A stretch of 64,000 bases of DNA from Ligustrum vulgare (lineage: Eukaryota > Streptophyta > Magnoliopsida > Lamiales > Oleaceae), in assembly GCA_963555705.1 (NCBI GenBank), contig OY743180.1:34690129-34754128 (forward strand), given 5' to 3'. Below are positions 49,979-61,300 of this stretch, in pieces. A program made the translations under genes and the position numbers. A model generated the notes under the pieces. It did no database searches. It was not told where the DNA came from and saw only the letters and a list, made by a program, of their open reading frames with translations. How positions within the stretch are numbered: the stretch's first letter is position 1; every line of letters begins with the position of its first letter.

Positions 49979-52150
49979 ATCTTACCTCCTTAAAATAATT
50001 TCGTCCTCGAAATTAAACTTACTTGATCTTATGATTTCTGAATACTTAATCAGAATCTCTTCTTCTTTCTCTTATGTAGCATCATCGCTACCATATTTAA
50101 CCCGACCATATTTAACCCACTGGACTTTGACTAAATGCATCACTTTGTTTTCTCAAGAACATGGACTTTTCTATAGACATATGTGTCTACTCAAAAATTC
50201 TTCTGAATCAAAATGAAAATTCCCAATCGTATGTGATATTTCATCATATCTTGTAGTATTCATGTAACTTGTCACTTATCATCGTATCATGTGACCTCAA
50301 TTATTCGTATATATCTCTAAAATTTCAACAAATCTCTACTGACATATCATATCATAATAATTTTTCCTTTCTTCTTATCATCGAATATTCCCAAAGTAAT
50401 CAAAGAATTACCTGAATATTCTCTCTACGTAATATACCCAATAACATATCAACATAATATCATCAACTTATCTTTCCAATAAAAAATTCAGTAAACAAAT
50501 ATCTTCCAAATAACTAAGATTCTTTACTTAAATGTCACCACATTTCCTGCAAAGTATTTCTTTCACTTATACATACTTATGAATTCTGATTCAATACGGT
50601 CCTTATTTCTCTTTCACGTATTCCCGTATCATCTCACTATACCTTGATTATTATACCAAAAATATCAGTACCAAAATCCAATAAAATATTCCATATCTCC
50701 AATCTTATCATCAAATTTTCTTTTGTCGAGAAAAATAACAGCGCATTAACTCTTGTTCCCACTTTTCATTTTTCTATACTTTAAATCATACATCAAGTAC
50801 TCGGTATCAAATACTCATTCTATCTGAGAGCTAAGATACTAACTTAAAACAGCATCACAAGGATCAGATATGTTATTCTCAAACTTAAGAAACTTCACTA
50901 ATTTCCCAAATCTGAAATTCAAAATTAAAATTTTCTATTCTCCCAAACTTCAATTCATATCACACTTTATGAACAATACTCTGATTAATCTTATCACCAT
51001 TAAATAAGACTTCTGTAAATCATATAGGATTCCTCATCAAATTTGCTTAACCCAAAGATACAATCCCATAATTAAAAATCACACAACTGATCATCTCAGA
51101 TTTTCCATTATTGTAGCCAAAATATTTACTCACTTCAAAAGTACAACCAATAATAATTAATCGAAACTGCATCACTAAATCTTTAAATAAACCCATATAT
51201 TATGACTAAAAATGAAAATTCTCAATCGTAGATAATATTTCACCATAATGCAATAAACCATCAAAATAAGATCATCGAACTCAATATTCACACGATTCTT
51301 CCCTGGATAACCATAACATCCCTTAACCGTCTAGTCGTCATATCTATCACGTACCTTATACGTCAATCTGATCACTAATATAATATATCAATTTCTTAGA
51401 CTAAAAAAAAAATCTTGGATTCTACCATGGTCCCTCTTCTAAACACCATTCCAAAATAAGTTATCACTGTAAAATCTTATCCCTATTTTCCTCAACATAA
51501 CAATTTCAAATCATATTTTTTCAATATCACAATATCACTTCCTTTCATACCTTAATTGGCTCAAAAGATTACTCATACTTATAAATATATACCATAAATC
51601 ATATTCCCAAAATTTATTCACAAGGCCAAACTTCATAATAAATTTCTCTTCAACATAGAGGCATAATTCATTTACTCAACAATATCCATTACTTAAAATA
51701 CCAAAAACTAAGAACAAAATCTTTAAATCTCTAACTTCATAATGCTTCTCATAAAAGTCTCAATAAAATCATATCAGTTATAATCTTAACATCTTATCAC
51801 AACTTCATAACTGGCTTGCTATTTCTCGTTTAATCTAAACGATAGATAATCTGAACATATAATCAAATCCTTTCCGTTGACTTCTCATACATAGTGCCAT
51901 GTCTAAAATCAATTATGCAAAGTCCATCTAGGGTTCATCATTTCTAATTCGAGGACAAAAATTATTTAAAAATCATTCTTAAATCATATTATTCCCATTA
52001 TGCTCAACACTCGTTTTCTTTCTTAAAATTTTTTTCTCATAATCATACATTAAAGCATATAAGTTATGACAAAGCATAACAACATCATTATTTTCGAAGA
52101 AATACATTCTTATTTCTCATAAATCATAAGTATTCGAAGAAATACATTCT
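49979..52150 (-). other. Element B internal region 4, truncated
   Basis: Copy of the internal region that loses its last 215 bp or so, including the primer-binding site. It ends in a 22-bp duplicated filler (second copy of the TCGAAGAAATACATTC string, about 52133-52155). Private base in TTTCTAATTCGAGG. No gene. Confidence 0.9.
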
Positions 52151-52394
52151 TATTTTAATAAATTTGGAATTCAAAAAAATGATTTTTGAAAATAATACTT
52201 TGAATAAATAATTAAAATAACATAATTTTAGAAATTCGGATTTTAATTTAAAATCGAACAAATTCGATATTTCTTGACTTGGCTAGACGAATCCGTCGCG
52301 GCGTTAACTTCAAAATAATGGGTGAAATAGTAGCGACACAATTTTCTAAATATTAAAATAATTATTTATTGCATAAAAATTCTGGGTCGCTACA
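52151..52394 (-). repeat. Element B LTR 5, truncated
   Basis: Only the last 240 bp or so remain (in element sense the outer end of the 5' LTR), joined through TATTTT microhomology to internal region 4. It has TTTAATAAATT like LTRs 3 and 4, and ends CGCTACA followed by the GAATT duplication. Confidence 0.92.
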
Positions 52395-55300
52395 GAATTT
52401 CCATACACTACTCTTACTTCTACTCATGAAATTTTAATAACCGCTCCTACCTATTGTTACTCTTACCCCTATTCCTTAAAATTTAGTGTCTACTTCCACT
52501 ATTACTCGTACTCTTATAATAGTTATTACTCGCTTCATTCCTTCTCAGACTCTTATTATCTCAAGTAATCTACATCAAAGATACAATAATAATAAATTCA
52601 ATATTGAAATCTAAATCGAACTCGACATAATAAACATTTAACTAAAAGAAATACTTCCCTTATAAAACAGGCTAGGTTATCGACATATCGACTGTGTAGT
52701 GTCAAAACCGCTCCCAAAGACCAGTATTCTACGAGCACATCTTATGCAATCAATACAAATAATCACTGGCAAGCAAGTCTTAAAAAATATTTTAAAGTGT
52801 ACAAAAATAAACTGTGCAATAATAAATATATAGCAATACAAAAACATGAAATTTTAAGAACCGTCCTACCTATTGTTACCCTTACCCCCTATTCGTTAAA
52901 ATTTGGTTTCTACTTCGAATTTTACTCCAACTATGACTTACCTACTCATAGAACTACCCGTACTCGTGTAATAGTTATTACTCACTTCACTCCTACTCCG
53001 AATCCTATTAAATCAAGTAATCTACATCAAACGCACAATAATTATAAATTCAATATTGAAATCTAAATCGAACTTCTAACTAAAAGATGTGCTTCCCTAG
53101 GAAGCAGCTAAGTTGTCCATATTCTCAGTGTATAGAGTCGAAACCGTTCGGATCACACCTTCTGTAATCAATACAAATAATCAATCATCGTCAAGCAAAT
53201 CTTAAAAAATATTTTAAAAGTATACAAAAATAAATTGTACAATAATAAATCTATTGCAATACAAAAATATGAAATTTCAAAGCTCTCTTGCTCCAAATAA
53301 AAAAATTTCAGTAAGTATTCCTTACAATTGTTACTCTTAATCCGATATTTGTTAAACTTTAGTTCTTATTTCCACTTACACTCGTACTGCGACATACCTA
53401 TCCCAAGACCTTCACCTATCCAAATAAAAGTTATCAACCTCTTCAACTGCTACTCTGACTCTTGTTAACTCAGGAAATCTACTTCAAACAAACAACAATA
53501 ATGAATTCAAAATTGAAAACAAAATCTAACAAGCCAAAAGAATTTAAATAAATAAACTACTTCTCTTACGAGCTGCTGGGTTGCAGCCAGTCAAAGTGTC
53601 CATATTGAAAAGCATCCCGAAAAGATAAGAATTCTACGTAAGCAGCTTCTGTATTCGTTAATAACAATCATTCTCAAGCAAATCTTAACAAATATTTAAA
53701 AGAAAAAAATAGAAAACAATGCAATAATAAATATATAGAAATATAAGAATATGAATTTCCATACACTACTCTTACTTCTACTCATGAAATTTTAATAACC
53801 GCTCCTACCTATTGTTACTCTTACCCCTATTCCTTAAAATTTAGTGTCTACTTCGACTATTACCCGTACTCTTATAATAGTTATTTCTCGCTTCACTCCC
53901 TCTCAGACTCCCATTATCTCAAGTAATACTTGACATTATAAAAGAGGCTAGGTTGTCGGCATATCTAGTGTGTAGTGTCAAAACCACTCCAAAAGACCAG
54001 GTTTCTACGAGCACGTCCTATGCAATCAATACAAATAGTCACTGGCAAGCAAGTCTTAAAAAATATTTTAAAGTGTACAAAAATAAACTGTGCAATAATA
54101 AATATACAGCAATACAAAAACATGAAATTTTAAGAACCGTCCAACCTATTGTAACTCTTACCCCCTATTCGTTAAAATTTGGTGTCTACTTCGAATATTA
54201 CTCCAACTAGACTTACCTACTCCTAGAACTACCCGTACACGTGTAATAGTTATTACTCACTTCACTCCTACTCCGACTCCTATTAACTCAAGTAATCTAC
54301 ATCAAACGCACAATAATTATAAATTCAATATTGAAATCTAAATCGAACTTCTAACTAAAAGATGTGCTTCCCTTGGAAGCAGCTAAGTTGTCCATATTCT
54401 CTGTGTATAGAGTCGAAACCATTCCAAAAGACCTGTATTCTACGACCACACCTTCTGTAATCAATAAAAATAATCAATCATCGTCAAGCAAATCTTAAAA
54501 AATATTTTAAAAGTATACAAAAATAAATTGTACAATAATAAATCTATTGCAATACAAAAATATGAAATTTCATAAACTTCCCTTACTCCAAATAAAAAAA
54601 TTTCAGTAAGTATTCCTTACAATTGTTACTCTTAATCCCATATTTTTTAAACTTTAGTTCCTATTTCCACTTACACTCGTACTGCGACATACCTATCCCA
54701 AGACCTTCCCCTATCCAAATAAAAGTTATCAACCTCTTCAACTACTACTCTGACTCCTATTAACTCAGGAAATCTACTTCAAACATACAATAATAATGAA
54801 TTCAAAATTGAAAACAAAATCTAACAAGCCATAAGAATTTAAATAAATAAACTACTTCTCTTACGAGCAGCTGAGTTGCAGCCAGTACATATTGAAAAGC
54901 ATCCCGGAAAGATAAGAATTCTACGTAAACAGCTTATGTAATCGTTAATAACAATCATTCTCAAGCAAATCTTAAAAAATATTTAAAAGAAAAAATAGAA
55001 AACAATGCAATAATAAATATATAGCAATATAAGAAGATGAATTTCCATACACTACTCTTACTTCTACTCATGAAATTTTAATAACCGCTCCTACCTATTG
55101 TTACTCTTACCCCTATTCCTTAAAATTTAGTGTCTACTTCGACTATTACCCGTACTCTTATAATAGTTATTTCTCGCTTCACTCCCTCTCAGACTCCCAT
55201 TATCTCAAGTAATACTTGACATTATAAAAGAGGCTAGGTTGTCGGCATATCTAGTGTGTAGTGTCAAAACCACTCCAAAAGACCAGTATTCTACGAGCAC

Positions 55301-58300
55301 GTCCTATGCAATCAATACAAATAGTCACTGGCAAGCAAGTCTTAAAAAATATTTTAAAGTGTACAAAAATAAACTGTGCAATAATAAATATACAGCAATA
55401 CAAAAACATGAAATTTTAAGAACCGTCCAACCTATTGTAACTCTTACCCCCTATTCGTTAAAATTTGGTGTGTACTTCGAATATTACTCCAACTAGACTT
55501 ACCTACTCCTAGAACTACCCGTACACGTGTAATAGTTCTTACTCACTTCACTCCTACTCCGACTCCTATTAACTCAAGTAATCTACATCAAACGCACAAT
55601 AATTATAAATTCAATATTGAAATCTAAATCGAACTTCTAACTAAAAGATGTGCTTCCCTTGGTAGCAGCTAAGTTGTCCATATTCTCTGTGTATAGAGTC
55701 GAAACCATTCCAAAAGACCAGTATTCTACGACCACACCTTCTGTAATCAATAAAAATAATCAATCATCGTCAAGCAAATCTTAAAAAATATTTTAAAAGT
55801 ATACAAAAATAAATTGTACAATAATAAATCTATTGCAATACAAAAATATGAAATTTCATAAACTTCCCTTACTCCAAATAAAAAAATTTCAGTAAGTATT
55901 CCTTACAATTGTTACTCTTAATCCCATATTTTTTAAACTTTAGTTCCTATTTCCACTTACACTCGTACTGCGACATACCTATCCAAAGACCTTCCCCTAT
56001 CCAAATAAAAGTTATCAACCTCTTCAACTACTACTCTGACTCCTACTAACTCAGGAAATCTACTTCAAATATACAATAATAATGAATTCAAAATTGAAAA
56101 CAAAATCTAACAAGCAATAAGAATTTAAATAAATAAACTACTTCTCTTACGAGCAGCTGAGTTGCAGCCAGTCCAAGTGTCCATATTGAAAAGCATCCCG
56201 AAAAGATAAGAATTCTACGTAAGCAGCTTCTGTAATCGTTAATAACAATCATTCTCAAGCAAATCTTAACAAATATTTAAAAGAAAAAATAGAAAACAAT
56301 GCAATAATAAATATATAGCAATATAAGAAGATGAATTTCCATACACTACTCTTACTTCTACTCATGAAATTTTAATAACCGCTCCTACCTATTGTTACTC
56401 TTACCCCTATTCCTTCAAATTTAGTGTCTACTTCGACTATTACCCGTACTCTTATAATAGTTATTTCTCGCTTCACTCCCTCTCAGACTCCCATTATCTC
56501 AAGTAATACTTGACATTATAAAAGAGGCTAGGTTGTCGGCATATCTAGTGTGTAGTGTCAAAACCACTCCAAAAGACCAGTATTCTACGAGCACGTCCTA
56601 TGCAATCAATACAAATAGTCACTGGCAAGCAAGTCTTAAAAAATATTTTAAAGTGTACAAAAATAAACTGTGCAATAATAAATATACAGCAATACAAAAA
56701 CATGAAATTTTAAGAACCGTCCAACCTATTGTAACTCTTACCCCCTATTCGTTAAAATTTGGTGTCTACTTCGAATATTACTCCAACTAGACTTACCTAC
56801 TCCTAGAACTACCCGTACACGTGTAATAGTTATTACTCACTTCACTCCTACTCCGACTCCTATTAACTCAAGTAATCTACATCAAACGCACAATAATTAT
56901 AAATTCAATATTGAAATCTAAATCGAACTTCTAACTAAAAGATGTGCTTCCCTTGGAAGCAGCTAAGTTGTCCATATTCTCTGTGTATAGAGTCGAAACC
57001 ATTCCAAAAGACCTGTATTCTACGACCACACCTTCTGTAATCAATAAAAATAATCAATCATCGTCAAGCAAATCTTAAAAAATATTTTAAAAGTATACAA
57101 AAATAAATTGTACAATAATAAATCTATTGCAATACAAAAATATGAAATTTCATAAACTTCCCTTACTCCAAATAAAAAAATTTCAGTAAGTATTCCTTAC
57201 AATTGTTACTCTTAATCCCATATTTTTTAAACTTTAGTTCCTATTTCCACTTACACTCGTACTGCGACATACCTATCCCAAGACCTTCCCCTATCCAAAT
57301 AAAAGTTATCAACCTCTTCAACTACTACTCTGACTCCTATTAACTCAGGAAATCTACTTCAAACATACAATAATAATGAATTCAAAATTGAAAACAAAAT
57401 CTAACAAGCCATAAGAATTTAAATAAATAAACTACTTCTCTTACGAGCAGCTGAGTTGCAGCCAGTACATATTGAAAAGCATCCCGGAAAGATAAGAATT
57501 CTACGTAAACAGCTTCTGTAATCGTTAATAACAATCATTCTCAAGCAAATCTTAACAAATATTTAAAAGAAAAAATAGAAAACAATGCAATAATAAATAT
57601 ATAGCAATATAAAAAGATGAATTTCCATACACTACTCTTACTTCTACTCATGAAATTTTAATAACCGCTCCTACCTATTGTTACTCTTACCCCTATTCCT
57701 TAAAATTTAGTGTCTACTTCGACTATTACCCGTACTCTTATAATAGTTATTTCTCGCTTCACTCCCTCTCAGACTCCCATTATCTCAAGTAATACTTGAC
57801 ATTATAAAAGAGGCTAGGTTGTCGGCATATCTAGTGTGTAGTGTCAAAACCACTCCAAAAGACCAGTATTCTACGAGCACGTCCTATGCAATCAATACAA
57901 ATAGTCACTGGCAAGCAAGTCTTAAAAAATATTTTAAAGTGTACAAAAATAAACTGTGCAATAATAAATATACAGCAATACAAAAACATGAAATTTTAAG
58001 AACCGTCCAACCTATTGTAACTCTTACCCCCTATTCGTTAAAATTTGGTGTCTACTTCGAATATTATTCCAACTAGACTTACCTACTCCTAGAACTACCC
58101 GTACACGTGTAATAGTTATTACTCACTTCACTCCTACTCCGACTCCTATTAACTCAAGTAATCTACATCAAACGCACAATAATTATAAATTCAATATTGA
58201 AATCTAAATCGAACTTCTAACTAAAAGATGTGCTTCCCTTGGAAGCAGCTAAGTTGTCCATATTCTCTGTGTATAGAGTCGAAACCATTCCAAAAGACCT

Positions 58301-61300
58301 GTATTCTACGACCACACCTTCTGTAATCAATAAAAATAATCAATCATCGTCAAGCAAATCTTAAAAAATATTTTAAAAGTATACAAAAATAAATTGTACA
58401 ATAATAAATCTATTGCAATACAAAAATATGAAATTTCATAAACTTCCCTTACTCCAAATAAAAAAATTTCAGTAAGTATTCCTTACAATTGTTACTCTTA
58501 ATCCCATATTTTTTAAACTTTAGTTCCTATTTCCACTTACACTCGTACTGCGACATACCTATCCCAAGACCTTCCCCTATCCAAATAAAAGTTATCAACC
58601 TCTTCAACTACTACTCTGACTCCTATTAACTCAGGAAATCTACTTCAAACATACAATAATAATGAATTCAAAATTGAAAACAAAATCTAACAAGCCATAA
58701 GAATTTAAATAAATAAACTACTTCTCTTACGAGCAGCTGAGTTGCAGCCAGTACATATTGAAAAGCATCCCGGAAAGATAAGAATTCTACGTAAACAGCT
58801 TCTGTAATCGTTAATAACAATCATTCTCAAGCAAATCTTAACAAATATTTAAAAGAAAAAATAGAAAACAATGCAATAATAAATATATAGCAATATAAGA
58901 AGATGAATTTCCATACACTACTCTTACTTCTACTCATGAAATTTTAATAACCGCTCCTACCTATTGTTACTCTTACCCCTATTCCTTAAAATTTAGTGTC
59001 TACTTCGACTATTACCCGTACTCTTATAATAGTTATTTCTCGCTTCACTCCCTCTCAGACTCCCATTATCTCAAGTAATACTTGACATTATAAAAGAGGC
59101 TAGGTTGTCGGCATATCTAGTGTGTAGTGTCAAAACCACTCCAAAAGACCAGTATTCTACGAGCACGTCCTATGCAATCAATACAAATAGTCACTGGCAA
59201 GCAAGTCTTAAAAAATATTTTAAAGTGTACAAAAATAAACTGTGCAATAATAAATATACAGCAATACAAAAACATGAAATTTTAAGAACCGTCCAACCTA
59301 TTGTAACTCTTACCCCCTATTCGTTAAAATTTGGTGTCTACTTCGAATATTACTCCAACTAGACTTACCTACTCCTAGAACTACCCGTACACGTGTAATA
59401 GTTATTACTCACTTCACTCCTACTCCGACTCCTATTAACTCAAGTAATCTACATCAAACGCACAATAATTATAAATTCAATATTGAAATCTAAATCGAAC
59501 TTCTAACTAAAAGATGTGCTTCCCTTGGAAGCAGCTAAGTTGTCCATATTCTCTGTGTATAGAGTCGAAACCATTCCAAAAGACCTGTATTCTACGACCA
59601 CACCTTCTGTAATCAATAAAAATAATCAATCATCGTCAAGCAAATCTTAAAAAATATTTTAAAAGTATACAAAAATAAATTGTACAATAATAAATCTATT
59701 GCAATACAAAAATATGAAATTTCATAAACTTCCCTTACTCCAAATAAAAAAATTTCAGTAAGTATTACTTACAATTGTTACTCTTAATCCCATATTTTTT
59801 AAACTTTAGTTCCTATTTCCACTTACACTCGTACTGCGACATACCTATCCCAAGACCTTCCCCTATCCAAATAAAAGTTATCAACCTCTTCAACTACTAC
59901 TCTGACTCCTATTAACTCAGGAAATCTACTTCAAACATACAATAATAATGAATCAAAATTGAAAACAAAATCTAACAAGCCATAAGAATTTAAATAAATA
60001 AACTACTTCTCTTACGAGCAGCTGAGTTGCAGCCAGTACATATTGAAAAGCATCCCGGAAAGATAAGAATTCTACGTAAACAGCTTCTGTAATCATTAAT
60101 AACAATCATTCTGAAGCAATTCTTGACAAATATTTAAAAGAAAAAATAGAAAACAATGCAATAATAAATATATAGCAATATAAGAAGATGAATTTCCATA
60201 CACTACTCTTACTTCTACTCATGAAATTTTAATAACCGCTCCTACCTATTGTTACTCTTACCCCTATTCCTTAAAATTTAGTGTCTACTTCGACTATTAC
60301 CCGTACTCTTATAATAGTTATTACTCGCTTCACTCCTTCTCAGACTCCCATTATCTCAAGTAATACTTGACATTATAAAAGAGGCTAGGTTGTCGGCATA
60401 TCTAGTGTGTAGTGTCAAAACCACTCCAAAAGACCAGTATTCTACGAGCACGTCTTATGCAATCAATACAAATAGTCACTGGCAAGCAAGTCTTAAAAAA
60501 TATATTAAAGTGTACAAAAATAAACTGTGCAGTAATAAATATAAAGCAATACAAAAACATGAAATTTTAAGAACCGTCCTACCTATTGTAACTCTTAGCC
60601 CCTATTCGTTAAAATTTTGTGTCTACTTCGAATATTACTCCAACTAGACTTACCTACTCCTAGAACTACCCGTACACGTGTAATAGTTCTTACTCACTTC
60701 ACTCCTACTCCGACTCCTATTAACTCAAGTAATCTACATCAAACGCACAATAATTATAAATTCAATATTGAAATCTAAATCGAACTTCTAACTAAAAGAT
60801 GTGCTTCCCTTGGAAGCAGCTAAGTTGTCCATATTCTCAGTGTATGGAGTCGAAACCATTCCAAAAGACCAGTATTCTACGACCACACCTTCTGTAATCA
60901 ATAAAAATAATCAATCATCGTCAAGCAAATCTTAAAAAATAATTTAAAAGTATACAAAAATAAATTGTACAATAATAAATCTATTGCAATAAAAAAATAT
61001 GATATTTCATAAACTTCTCTTACTCCAAATATAAAAATTTCAATAAGTATTCCTTACAGTTGTTACTCTGAATCCCATATTTTTTAAAATTTAGTTCCTA
61101 TTTCCACTTACACTCGTAATGCGACATACCTATCCCAAGACCTTCCCCTATCCAAATAAAATTTATCAACCTCTTCAACTGCTACTCTGACTCCTATTAA
61201 CTCAGGAAATCTACTTCAAACATACAATAATAATGAATTCAAAATTGAAAACAAAATCTAACAAGCCATAAGAATTTAAATAAATAAACTACTTCTCTTA

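Larger units (their letters stand above)
29440..52394 (-). mobile_element. Element B: LTR retrotransposon expanded into a tandem array
   Basis: Minus-strand element with 3,352-bp LTRs and a 2,377-bp internal region lacking gag and pol (LARD-like, non-autonomous). Four full LTRs start at 29440, 35169, 40898 and 46627, an exact 5,729-bp spacing, separated by four internal regions; the last internal region and a fifth LTR are fused by a deletion. Only the outermost ends have target duplications, so one insertion was expanded afterwards, most simply by unequal exchange between LTRs. Copies differ only by scattered substitutions. LTR ends and internal flanks match element A. Confidence 0.93.

Noticed and set aside
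13570..52399. A shared preferred integration site for the three retrotransposons in the satellite
   Set aside because: Insertions lie at three different unit positions (end of a, middle of a, middle of c) with different target duplications (AAACC predicted, ACTTC, GAATT).
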